NCBI GenBank assembly: GCA_023409265.1
Contig: JAEYHZ010000014.1
Location: 248,001 to 312,000, forward strand
Direction of reading: 5' to 3'
Length of the DNA stretch: 64,000 bases
Origin: Bacillota bacterium
Lineage (GTDB): Bacteria; Bacillota; Clostridia; Acetivibrionales; DSM-1351
Below the pieces are notes generated by a model. That model searched no databases. It was given only the letters and a program-made list of their open reading frames with translations, and was not told the origin of the DNA. The position numbers were made by a program, and so were the translations under genes. Shown piece by piece: positions 15,935 through 23,819 of the stretch. Each line of letters opens with the position of its first letter. Position 1 is the first letter of the stretch.

Positions 15935-16702
15935 TTATTTCAATCCGAATACCTTTTTCGCATTCATCAGTGTTGTCTCAGCAACTTCAGACTCACTTAT
16001 TCCCTTAATTTCAGCAATTTTTTGAATAATGTGAACCAAATAGCCCGAATTATTTCTTTTTCCCCTGTAAGGTTCAGGAGATAGATAGGGGCAATCTGTT
16101 TCAACCAAAAGTTTTTCCAGAGGAACAGCTTCTACGACTTCTATTGTTTTCCTTGCATTTTTAAAGGTTACAGGTCCGCCTATTGCAATATACAGATTCA
16201 GCTTCAACATTTCCATTGCCATTTGGGCACTGCCTGAGAAACAATGAAAAATCCCTCCCACCCGTTTTGCATCGGCTTTCTTTAATATGTTGACAGTATC
16301 CTCGTGTGCATCCCTGTCATGGATTATAATAGGCAGGCTTAACTCCTTAGCCAGTTCAATCTGTCTTTCAAACCAGTATCTCTGTGTATCTCTGGGAGAA
16401 TTATCGTAGTAATAATCCAGTCCAATTTCCCCAATTGCTACTACTTTACTGTTTTTTGACAGAGATTTTATTTTCTCTATAATTTTTTCATCCATTTTGT
16501 CAGCATCATGGGGATGTATGCCAAGTGCAGCATAGACAAACGGGTACTTTTCTGCCAGCGCAATTGATGCGTCCAAGGATTCCGGGCTTGCGCTGGCATT
16601 CAAAATATATGAAATTCCGTCCTCATGGAGCCGGTTCAACAAAATATCTCTGTCTTCGTCAAAACGCTCATCGTCGTAATGCGCATGTGTATCAAAAATC
16701 AA
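15935..16702 (-). CDS. tatD: TatD-family metal-dependent deoxyribonuclease
   Basis: A 255-residue TIM-barrel amidohydrolase. Metal ligands lie in IFDTHAHYD (residues 2-10), GEIGLDYYY, IIIHDRDAH, GIFHCFSG and LLVETDCPYLSPEPYRGKRN. It corresponds to yabD of Bacillus subtilis, which follows metS there as here. The start is TTG at 16702, preceded by AAGGTGAT with six bases spacing; the HAH motif so close to the start excludes a later start. It probably takes part in 3'-5' DNA/RNA trimming or repair. A long hairpin element separates it from metG. Confidence 0.93.
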   Translation of the reverse strand: MIFDTHAHYDDERFDEDRDILLNRLHEDGISYILNASASPESLDASIALAEKYPFVYAALGIHPHDADKMDEKIIEKIKSLSKNSKVVAIGEIGLDYYYDNSPRDTQRYWFERQIELAKELSLPIIIHDRDAHEDTVNILKKADAKRVGGIFHCFSGSAQMAMEMLKLNLYIAIGGPVTFKNARKTIEVVEAVPLEKLLVETDCPYLSPEPYRGKRNNSGYLVHIIQKIAEIKGISESEVAETTLMNAKKVFGLK

Positions 16703-16770
16703 AATATCACCTTATTTAGAATTTTTACTTGCTATTTTACTGCGATAAATCCATTTTAAACTATACTCCC

Positions 16771-16880
16771 GCACTAACTTATCTAAATGGGTCGCTACCG
16801 AATTAATTGCTTAATTATGTATACTCGACATATTTAAGCAATTAATTCTAACCAAGCTTCCCCATTTAGATAAGTTGTGC
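16771..16880. repeat. 110-bp long-hairpin repeat element
   Basis: A near-complete inverted repeat. The outer arms pair 16776-16791 with 16861-16876 (16 bp, perfect) and extend to GCAC / GTGC with one bulged base. The inner arms pair 16800-16814 with 16834-16848 (15 bp, perfect). Each half is a copy of one roughly 55-base unit, and a single diverged copy of that unit lies at 29634-29697 (about 41 of 51 bases identical). It stands between metG and tatD. Confidence 0.85.
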
Positions 16881-16950
16881 TCGCGTATATTTATATTTGA
16901 TATATCGCACTTTGCTTTATTTTTCAAAAATTACCAATGACGTGCTAAAA

Positions 16951-18954
16951 CTAGCCTACGTGGGCCCCGCTCGGCATATCCTTGTCTATGGTTACCAGTG
17001 ATAAACCGTTTTCGTCGGAAGCCGCCAGTATCATACCCTGGGATTCAATGCCTCTGAGTTTGGCGGGTTTCAGGTTTGCAACAAGTATCAAGGTCTTTCC
17101 TACCATTTCCTCAGGAGTATAGTATTTAGCTATGCCTGAAACAACCTGCCTGACCTCGTCACCTACCTGCAGCTTCATCTTAAGAAGTTTGTCGGCCTTT
17201 TCAACCTTTTCTGCCTCAAGCACCTTAGCAACTCTCAAATCAACCTTTGCGAAATCGTCAATTGTTATCAGGTTTGCATTTGTTTCGTCAGCAGGTTGTT
17301 CTGCAGCTTTTTCGGTTTTAGCAGGCTTTTCGGCTTCTTTAGCCTTGGGAGCCTGTGCCGTATTGCTTGCTTCAGCAGCCTTTTCAGTCAATTTCTCTAT
17401 CTCTTCGAGTTCCTTTTTCAAGTCTATTCTCGGGAATATAACACCACCCTTATTTACAGTTACCCCCACAGGATAAATTCCCCATTCTTTGGACTTTTCC
17501 CATTCTACCAGGCTCCCGTCGGAAATACCCAGCTGATTCCATATTTTCTCGGGGGTCTCAGGCATAAAGGGCTGTATAAGTATTGCTATTATCCTCAGTG
17601 TTTCTGCCAGATTGTACATTACCTGCGCCAGTCTTGGGGTGTTGGCCTCATCCTTTGCCAATACCCAGGGCATGGTTTCATCTATATATTTATTGGTTCT
17701 GGATACTGCCTTCCAAATTTCAGCCAAAGCCGTACTGAACTGCAGTTTATCAAGCAGCTCTTCAACCTTTGCAGGGGTTCCTTTAACAAGGCTAATAAGA
17801 TCGCTGTCAAAGTCTCCTCCCACTTTTTCAGCAGGAATGGAGCCACCAAAGTATTTATCTATCATGGCAACTGTCCTGCTTACCAGGTTACCCAGGTCAT
17901 TGGCCAAATCCGAGTTGATTCTGTTTATAAGTGCTTCATTAGAGAATATGCCGTCTGATCCGAAGGGAACTTCCCTGAGCAGGAAGTATCTGATTGCATC
18001 CAGTCCGTACTTATCCACCAATATCTGAGGGTCAACAACATTACCTTTTGATTTGGACATTTTTCCGCCCTCAAGCAGCAGCCAGCCGTGGCCGTAAACC
18101 TGCTTCGGCAAGGGTAAATCCAGTGCCATAAGCATTGCAGGCCATATAATGGTATGGAACCTCACAATTTCCTTTCCAACCAGGTGAACATCTGCCGGCC
18201 AGTATTTCTGGAAAAGAGTATCATCCTGAGCAGAATAACCCAGTGCGGTTATATAATTTGATAAAGCATCTATCCAGACATAGACAACATGCTTATCATC
18301 AAAGGATACAGGAACTCCCCAGTTAAAGGTAGTTCTGGATACTGCAATATCCTCAAGTCCAGGTCGCAGGAAGTTATTGAGCATTTCGTTCTGTCTGGAT
18401 ACAGGCTGTATAAAATCAGGATTTTCTTCAATATGTTTTATCAATCTGTCCTGATACTTCGACAATCTGAAGAAATAGCTTTCCTCCTTGGTCAATTCAA
18501 CCTCACGGCCGCAGTCAGGACATTTTCCATCTGCCAGCTGAGTCTTTGTCCAGAAGGATTCGCAAGGAGTACAGTACCAGCCTTCGTATTCACTTTTATA
18601 AATGTCTCCCTGATCATAAAGTTTTTTAAATATCTTTTGAACTGCTTCAACATGTTCATCATCAGTAGTTCTGATGAACCTGTCGTTGGTTATCTTCATT
18701 AGTTTCCAAAGGTCTTTAATACCCGATACAATTTCATCAACATATTGTTTTGGAGTAATACCCTTTTCTTCGGCTTTTCTCTGTATCTTTTGACCATGTT
18801 CATCAGTTCCTGTCAAAAACATAACATCGTAGCCCTTCAACCTCTTGTATCTGGAAACAGCATCAGCTGCAACTGTCGTATATGAATGTCCTATGTGTAA
18901 CTTTCCACTTGGATAATAAATTGGTGTTGAAATATAATAAGTTTTTTTAGACAT
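16951..18954 (-). CDS. metG: Methionyl-tRNA synthetase with C-terminal tRNA-binding domain
   Basis: A 667-residue class I synthetase. The HIGH box is PSGKLHIGHSY, there is a zinc knuckle CTPCESFW...CPDC near 127-150, and the KMSKSKGNVV loop is near residue 301. A helical anticodon-binding domain follows, then an Ala/Lys/Glu-rich linker (about 525-560), and a C-terminal Trbp111/EMAP-like OB fold (from about 565, IDDFAKVDLRVAKVLEAE). It charges initiator and elongator tRNA-Met. The start ATG has GAGGAGG. A consensus-like promoter is at 19083-19111; I saw no T-box or S-box in the leader. Gene order metG-tatD-yabE is as in Bacillus. Confidence 0.97.
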   Translation of the reverse strand: MSKKTYYISTPIYYPSGKLHIGHSYTTVAADAVSRYKRLKGYDVMFLTGTDEHGQKIQRKAEEKGITPKQYVDEIVSGIKDLWKLMKITNDRFIRTTDDEHVEAVQKIFKKLYDQGDIYKSEYEGWYCTPCESFWTKTQLADGKCPDCGREVELTKEESYFFRLSKYQDRLIKHIEENPDFIQPVSRQNEMLNNFLRPGLEDIAVSRTTFNWGVPVSFDDKHVVYVWIDALSNYITALGYSAQDDTLFQKYWPADVHLVGKEIVRFHTIIWPAMLMALDLPLPKQVYGHGWLLLEGGKMSKSKGNVVDPQILVDKYGLDAIRYFLLREVPFGSDGIFSNEALINRINSDLANDLGNLVSRTVAMIDKYFGGSIPAEKVGGDFDSDLISLVKGTPAKVEELLDKLQFSTALAEIWKAVSRTNKYIDETMPWVLAKDEANTPRLAQVMYNLAETLRIIAILIQPFMPETPEKIWNQLGISDGSLVEWEKSKEWGIYPVGVTVNKGGVIFPRIDLKKELEEIEKLTEKAAEASNTAQAPKAKEAEKPAKTEKAAEQPADETNANLITIDDFAKVDLRVAKVLEAEKVEKADKLLKMKLQVGDEVRQVVSGIAKYYTPEEMVGKTLILVANLKPAKLRGIESQGMILAASDENGLSLVTIDKDMPSGAHVG

Positions 18955-19051
18955 GCTTCCTCCTCATTTGCTACTAAAAGCTGCATTTTTTGCAACAATA
19001 GAAATTAATTTTATAAAATAAGTGATTATATTATTTAATTGTTCCCTAACA

Positions 19052-19060
19052 TGGTATAAT
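19052..19060 (+). promoter_or_regulatory. Extended -10 promoter of the YtpB-like gene
   Basis: TGGTATAAT fits TGnTATAAT, about 115 bases upstream of the start of the terpene-synthase-like gene. No clear -35. It lies back to back with the metG promoter. Confidence 0.45.
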
Positions 19061-19082
19061 TTTATAGTTAGTACTCATTACT

Positions 19083-19111
19083 ACTATACATATTTGTTTT
19101 CATTTTTTCAA
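19083..19111 (-). promoter_or_regulatory. Promoter of metG
   Basis: On the minus strand: TTGAAA, a 17-base spacer, then TATAGT, about 130 bases before the metG ATG. It overlaps the divergent leader of the YtpB-like gene. Confidence 0.65.
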
Positions 19112-19172
19112 GGATAATATTTATATAGTGGCAGACAGTAATAAGTGAGTATTTTGAAAGGGCCTGATCCGG

Positions 19173-20231
19173 ATGTTAAATGTTATAAGGAGCTTTAATT
19201 ATTCAAAAAAATATCAAAGGATAATATATCCCATTGTCGAAAAACGGCTTAGAGAATATAGGACATACAGCAAACGAATTATGAAACTGTCTATTAAATC
19301 CAATGCCAGAGATGCTCTGGAAAAAAACAGGTTTGATATGGCTGTCTCATCAATATGCATGCTTTATCCCCAAGTTGATGTTCCGGCCGCGGCAGACGTG
19401 ATATTTTCATTTCAGGCCATTGTTCAATATTTGAACACCATTTGTAATCGTTCTTCCAGCTGTACAGAACCCTTTCTTAAAGTAATTTTTTCTTCATTAA
19501 AAGATGCACTCAATCTTCGTGCAGATGAGTTTGAAAAATATTTTACATTCTTTCCCTCAAAGGATGATGACGGATATTTAAGCATACTAGTAGAAAAGTG
19601 CCGGCAGAAGGTCCTCCAGCTACCCTCCTATGATATAGTCAGAGACCACCTTGCGGCATATCTCTCACTTTATATTGATTTGCAGCTTACAAAGTTTTCT
19701 TCTGACGATAATGCAAAGGAAGTTAATCTTATTAAATGGAGCTCTATTCATGGGGAAAAATATCCCGATCTATCCAATTGGGAATTCTGCATGGCCATTG
19801 ATTCCTCCCTGGGTATACAATTCCTGCTTGCCCTCGCCACTGAACCGGAGCTATCTGAAGAAAAAGCTGAAAGCCTGATGAATTCCTTTTTCCCCTGGGT
19901 CTGCTGTATCCAGAAAATACTTGAAGGTTTCATTAATTATAATGATGATTTATCTTCAGGGAATATAAATTATGATTTTTATTATGAAAATCTGAAGGAA
20001 TATGAAAACCGGGTTATATTTTTTCTAAATAAAGCAGTCGGGTTGAAAGCTGATTATTCCAAGCACATACGAGCTACTGTCAAATTGCTGCTAAGTATTT
20101 ATATTACTCATCCCAAAGCTGAGGAGGGAATGAATAAGATTACCGGCAAGGCATTGCTGAAGGCCGGAGGGCGCGGGATGTTTTTCTATACGAATGCTGT
20201 AAGACTGCTGAGCGCTAAGAAGTATTTCTAG
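19173..20231 (+). CDS. YtpB-like (DUF2600) terpene synthase homolog with altered Asp motifs
   Basis: A 352-residue, probably all-helical protein. From memory of the family it aligns along its length with YtpB-type tetraprenyl-beta-curcumene synthases: QAIVQYLNTICNRSSS near 90, DDGYLSILVEKCRQ, LSLYIDLQLTKF, NWEFCMAIDSSLGIQFLLA, and a C-terminal FFPWVCCIQKILEGF...NINYDFYYEN. In active members the first motif reads DYLDNLCDR and the second DYFID.EEDR; here the corresponding aspartates are Gln/Asn (QYLNTICN) and Glu-Gly-Phe-Ile-Asn. It may be inactive, use another chemistry, or be a divergent paralog. Monocistronic, with the 20237-20296 repeat directly after the stop. The start lacks a strong ribosome site (GGGCC/GGAT region). 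Confidence 0.75.
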   Translation: MLNVIRSFNYSKKYQRIIYPIVEKRLREYRTYSKRIMKLSIKSNARDALEKNRFDMAVSSICMLYPQVDVPAAADVIFSFQAIVQYLNTICNRSSSCTEPFLKVIFSSLKDALNLRADEFEKYFTFFPSKDDDGYLSILVEKCRQKVLQLPSYDIVRDHLAAYLSLYIDLQLTKFSSDDNAKEVNLIKWSSIHGEKYPDLSNWEFCMAIDSSLGIQFLLALATEPELSEEKAESLMNSFFPWVCCIQKILEGFINYNDDLSSGNINYDFYYENLKEYENRVIFFLNKAVGLKADYSKHIRATVKLLLSIYITHPKAEEGMNKITGKALLKAGGRGMFFYTNAVRLLSAKKYF

Positions 20232-20236
20232 GAATA

Positions 20237-20296
20237 TTTAGGCAAGACCCTGTGGTCAGTTGTAATAACGGAGTTTTATTATTTAATCCTTCCTAA
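20237..20296. repeat. Short copy of the TTAGGCATGATTAAATAATAA repeat family
   Basis: A roughly 60-bp unit beginning TTAGGCAAGA and ending TTTAATCCTTCCTAA. Its right 30 bases match 34158-34187 at 27 of 30 positions. It fills the gap between the convergent YtpB-like gene and spmB; the spmB stop codon directly abuts it. Confidence 0.7.
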
Positions 20297-20827
20297 TTAC
20301 CCGAAAATAAAGCGGCATGCCCAGAGTGAAGCTATAACACTGATTATGTCAGCCATTATGGCGGCTACCAGAGTATATCTGATGTTCTTTATTCCTACTG
20401 AGCCATAATAAACTGCCAGTGTATAAAATATGGTTTCTGTAGAACCCATCATGGTAGCAGCTACACGCCCTTCATAGGTATCGGGCCCGAACGCCTTGAT
20501 AATCTCTGTAACAAATGCAAATGAAGCACTTCCTGAAATGGGCCTCAGCAGAGCCAGCGGTGCAACCTCAGGAGGCATACCAAGCAGGTCTATCACAGGA
20601 CGCAATAAAAGTATAAGCAGATCCAATGCACCGGATGCCTTAAATACGCCGACTGCAACCAAAAGTCCCACCAGAGAGGGGATTATCCGTATGACAGTGT
20701 CTATTCCATCCTTGGCTCCGTCTATAAACAAATCATATGCCTTTACTTTTTTAAATATTGCTGCAAGTATTATGATTATGAATATCGCTGGTATTGCATA
20801 ATCTGATATTTGTCTGATTATTCCCAT
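20297..20827 (-). CDS. spmB: Spore maturation protein B
   Basis: A 176-residue membrane protein of the nucleoside-recognition (gate) domain family, with about five helices and LRPISGSASFAFVTEIIKAFGPDTYEGRVAATMMGSTETIFYTLAVYYGSVG, the SpmB signature. With SpmA it is needed for full dehydration of the spore core in Bacillus. The start has AAAGGTGT. It lies 99 bases downstream of spmA in the same direction. The C-terminus ends ACRFIFG, directly followed by a dispersed repeat. Confidence 0.95.
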   Translation of the reverse strand: MGIIRQISDYAIPAIFIIIILAAIFKKVKAYDLFIDGAKDGIDTVIRIIPSLVGLLVAVGVFKASGALDLLILLLRPVIDLLGMPPEVAPLALLRPISGSASFAFVTEIIKAFGPDTYEGRVAATMMGSTETIFYTLAVYYGSVGIKNIRYTLVAAIMADIISVIASLWACRFIFG

Positions 20828-20926
20828 AGTACACCTTTATGATTTAACACTGATGCTTTTTTAGCCCGCTGCACTTTTAAGTCTTTTTTCTCTGGCTTTT
20901 ATTTGAATACTTCAGGCTTTTGCAGC

Positions 20927-21511
20927 CTACTTGTCATTCCAGACCTTTGACAAAAGCTTTGCTGCAGTTACCCCCATAATAGTGGCACAAACAGATGCTA
21001 TCCAAATGCAGACTATTATCTCAGCAGGTTTCCGGGAGCCTGCCGAAGTCCGTAACGCGATTATACTTGCAGGTACAAGTTGTATTGCCGCTGTATTCAT
21101 CACCAGAAACATACACATGGAATCTGTTGCAGTTTTTTTATCCTTGTTCAGGGTTTGAAGCTCATTCATTGCCTTAATTCCCAAGGGAGTTGCAGCATTT
21201 CCCAACCCCAGGAAGTTGGCTACCAGGTTCATTACAATTGCTCCAAGTGCCGGATGATCTTTAGGTATTCCCGGAAATAAAAAGCTCATCACAGGCCTTA
21301 CCAACCTGCTGATGACCGTGACCAGCCCGCTTTTTTCTGCTACTTTCATCAATCCCGTCCATAAGCACATTACCCCCAGCAGCCCGATACATACTGTAAC
21401 AGCTGACTGGGCAGAATCCATAGCCGCCTTTGTTACCTGATCTATCCTTCCATTTATAATTCCAACTGCGAAGCCTATAATAAGCAGCCCCATCCAAATA
21501 TAATTAAGCAT
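20927..21511 (-). CDS. spmA: Spore maturation protein A
   Basis: A 194-residue membrane protein with the SpmA pattern: MLNYIWMGLLIIGFAVGIINGRI at the start, GLLGVMCLWTGLMKVAEKSGL, and GNAATPLGIKAMNELQTLN with the small-residue gate motif. I start it at 21511, after GAGGTGCC; the frame opens six codons earlier. It is upstream of spmB in a two-gene operon. The presence of both supports a spore-forming host. Confidence 0.95.
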   Translation of the reverse strand: MLNYIWMGLLIIGFAVGIINGRIDQVTKAAMDSAQSAVTVCIGLLGVMCLWTGLMKVAEKSGLVTVISRLVRPVMSFLFPGIPKDHPALGAIVMNLVANFLGLGNAATPLGIKAMNELQTLNKDKKTATDSMCMFLVMNTAAIQLVPASIIALRTSAGSRKPAEIIVCIWIASVCATIMGVTAAKLLSKVWNDK

Positions 21512-21823
21512 TGGCACCTCAAAAAACAAGTCAGGAAAATTCTTTAAATTATATGTGGACAGAGTCCCAATTATAACCTTTAGGACATCATGAAGATTGA
21601 TATCTCTTCAAAACCCCGGAATTAAGGCATTTAAATGATCTTATTCAAATTCACGTATTATCTCCTAAAACAATTTTCTTAATTTTATATAGGATTTCAC
21701 TGAAATATAAATACATTTCTTAAATTTAAACTTCAAAGTTCGGTAATTCTTATTTAAAATTGAGTCGTGAAATAAACTGGTCTTGTTCATAAATATGATG
21801 GTATTTTGTTCAGGAACAGTTAA

Positions 21824-21862
21824 CCCTCTATTAACAATGTACGCTACGTTGTCAATAGAGGG
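21824..21862 (+). other. Leader hairpin of the ABC importer operon
   Basis: Arms CCCTCTATT / AATAGAGGG with inner ACAA/TTGT, about 30 bases before the GTG start of the first permease. No T run follows, so it is a leader structure rather than a terminator. The rest of 21512-21893 is AT-rich; I found no convincing promoter pair there. Confidence 0.6.
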
Positions 21863-21893
21863 TATTCAAATTTAACAAAAAGGAGCAACCATA

Positions 21894-22862
21894 GTGGAAT
21901 CTGAATTATCTATCAAGCAGAAATCATTAGAAGAACCTTCCAAACCCCAAAATAAGTTTCTGAAGAATCTGAATGCTCATAAGTGGCTGTGGCTGATGGC
22001 CCTTCCCGGAATAGCAATAGTTTTTGTATTTAACTACCTGCCAATGTTCGGGTTGGTACTTGCTTTTAAAAATTACATACCCAGTGACGGAATATTCGGA
22101 AGTAAGTGGGTAGGCTTCGATAATTTTAAATACCTGTTTTCTACTCGCGATGCCTGGAATATTACATACAATACATTATTCCTGAACGCTATTTTTATTA
22201 TAACCGGGACAATCGGAGGAATATTAATAGCACTGCTTGTTAATGAAGTAAGAAAAAAATGGTTGATAAAGTTCTATCAATCTGCAATGTTCCTTCCGTA
22301 CTTTATATCCTGGGTTATTGTTTCCTACTTTGTTTACTCGCTTCTGAGCTATGAAATGGGTATGGTAAACCATTTCCTTAAAAATCTTGGCATTGAACCG
22401 GTGCAGTGGTACCAGGAAGCTAATTTATGGCCCGCCATACTTACCGTAGTAAATCTCTGGAAGGGTGTGGGATATGGAAGCGTAATATATCTTGCCGGCA
22501 TCATGGGTATAGACGGGGAACTTTATGAAGCAGCAACCATAGACGGGGCCAGTAAGCTTCAGCAAGTCAGAAAAATAACTCTTCCTCTTTTAACGCCATT
22601 AATCACAACTTTGACATTAATGTCCATTGGACGTATTTTCTTTGCCGATTTCGGATTGTTCTATAATGTAACACTTGATAATGGAGCACTGTACAGTACC
22701 ACAAATGTTATCGATACATATGTGTTCCGCGCACTGAAGTACTCAGGTGATGTAGGAATGGCTTCGGCAGCAGGCTTTTATCAGGCCTTCGTGGGCTTCC
22801 TTCTGGTATTGGCAAGCAACCTTTTTGTAAAGAAAATAAATCCGGAACGAGCATTGTTCTAA
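21894..22862 (+). CDS. LplB-type sugar ABC transporter permease
   Basis: A 322-residue integral membrane protein with six helices after a roughly 40-residue hydrophilic N-terminus. The ATPase-coupling EAA loop is YEAATIDGASKLQQVRKITLPLLTP near 215-240. It is of the LplB group that imports (oligo)saccharides together with a YtcP-type partner and a lipoprotein. The start is GTG with GGAG eight bases upstream. First gene of an operon with 22877 and 23820; no ATPase gene is present. Confidence 0.93.
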   Translation: MESELSIKQKSLEEPSKPQNKFLKNLNAHKWLWLMALPGIAIVFVFNYLPMFGLVLAFKNYIPSDGIFGSKWVGFDNFKYLFSTRDAWNITYNTLFLNAIFIITGTIGGILIALLVNEVRKKWLIKFYQSAMFLPYFISWVIVSYFVYSLLSYEMGMVNHFLKNLGIEPVQWYQEANLWPAILTVVNLWKGVGYGSVIYLAGIMGIDGELYEAATIDGASKLQQVRKITLPLLTPLITTLTLMSIGRIFFADFGLFYNVTLDNGALYSTTNVIDTYVFRALKYSGDVGMASAAGFYQAFVGFLLVLASNLFVKKINPERALF

Positions 22863-22876
22863 GAAAGGGGAAAGCA

Positions 22877-23755
22877 ATGAAAAAAAGAGAAGGTAGTGTT
22901 GTTGCAAAATTTTTTATAAATCTTTTTTTAACTGTTATGTCAATATGTTGTCTGATTCCGTTCCTGATAGTTATATCTTCCTCGTTTACCGATGAACAGA
23001 CAATTATAGAAAATGGGTATTCCATATTTCCAAGAAAAATCTCATTATTGGCTTATGAATATATACTGAATGACCCGGGACAAATAGGAAGGGCTTACGG
23101 TGTAACTGTATTCGTTACTGTTGTGGGAACTATTGTGAGTCTTGTCCTATCCTCCAGTCTGGCTTATGTTCTATCGAGAAAGGATTTTCCCCACAGGGGG
23201 AAGATTTCTCTGTACCTGTTTTTCACCATGCTGTTTAATGGGGGAATGGTCCCCAGTTATATTATAGTGGCACAGGTACTTAATTTAAAGGATACCGTAT
23301 TTGCCCTTATACTTCCATATTTGATAGTACCCTTCTATGTTCTGCTGCTGAGAACTTATTTCTCAGATATACCTTTTTCTCTGGTAGAAAGTGCCAAAAT
23401 CGAGGGAGCGGGGGAAATAAGCGTTCTATTCAAAATCATTCTCCCACTTTCACTTCCGGCAATGGCGACAGTAGGGCTCTTCATAGTACTGCAATATTGG
23501 AACGATTGGTGGCTTGCATTACTTTATATTGACAATCCGGATCTTAATCCCCTTCAATATATGCTTTACCTCATAATGCAAAACCTGAGTGCTATGCGCC
23601 TCAGTCCAATGCAGGGCCAGATAGCAAATATACTGCCCGGTGAAAACGCTCGAATGGCAATGGCAGTACTGGCAATAGGACCAATAATATTTGCATTTAT
23701 GTTTGTTCAGAAGTACTTTGTAGCGGGTTTAACCATTGGCGCTATTAAGGGATGA
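22877..23755 (+). CDS. YtcP-type sugar ABC transporter permease
   Basis: A 292-residue membrane protein with six helices and the coupling loop VESAKIEGAGEISVLFKIILPLSLP. It ends with the FVQKYFVAGLTIGAIKG motif typical of YtcP/CUT1-type carbohydrate permeases. Start ATG after AAAGGGG, 14 bases behind the first permease. It forms the transmembrane pore with the LplB-type partner. Confidence 0.93.
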   Translation: MKKREGSVVAKFFINLFLTVMSICCLIPFLIVISSSFTDEQTIIENGYSIFPRKISLLAYEYILNDPGQIGRAYGVTVFVTVVGTIVSLVLSSSLAYVLSRKDFPHRGKISLYLFFTMLFNGGMVPSYIIVAQVLNLKDTVFALILPYLIVPFYVLLLRTYFSDIPFSLVESAKIEGAGEISVLFKIILPLSLPAMATVGLFIVLQYWNDWWLALLYIDNPDLNPLQYMLYLIMQNLSAMRLSPMQGQIANILPGENARMAMAVLAIGPIIFAFMFVQKYFVAGLTIGAIKG

Positions 23756-23819
23756 TATTGAATTTAGCTGATTTATTCAGTTAAAATATAAATTAATTTT
23801 TTAAAGGAGGTACATATTA

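Noticed and set aside
17296..17958. A 220-codon open frame on the + strand
   Set aside because: Antisense to metG; its composition is what the metG codons give in reverse.
18955..19172. Possible T-box or S-box leader for metG
   Set aside because: No specifier/antiterminator pair or conserved T-box sequence was found; an ordinary promoter and an AT-rich leader are enough.
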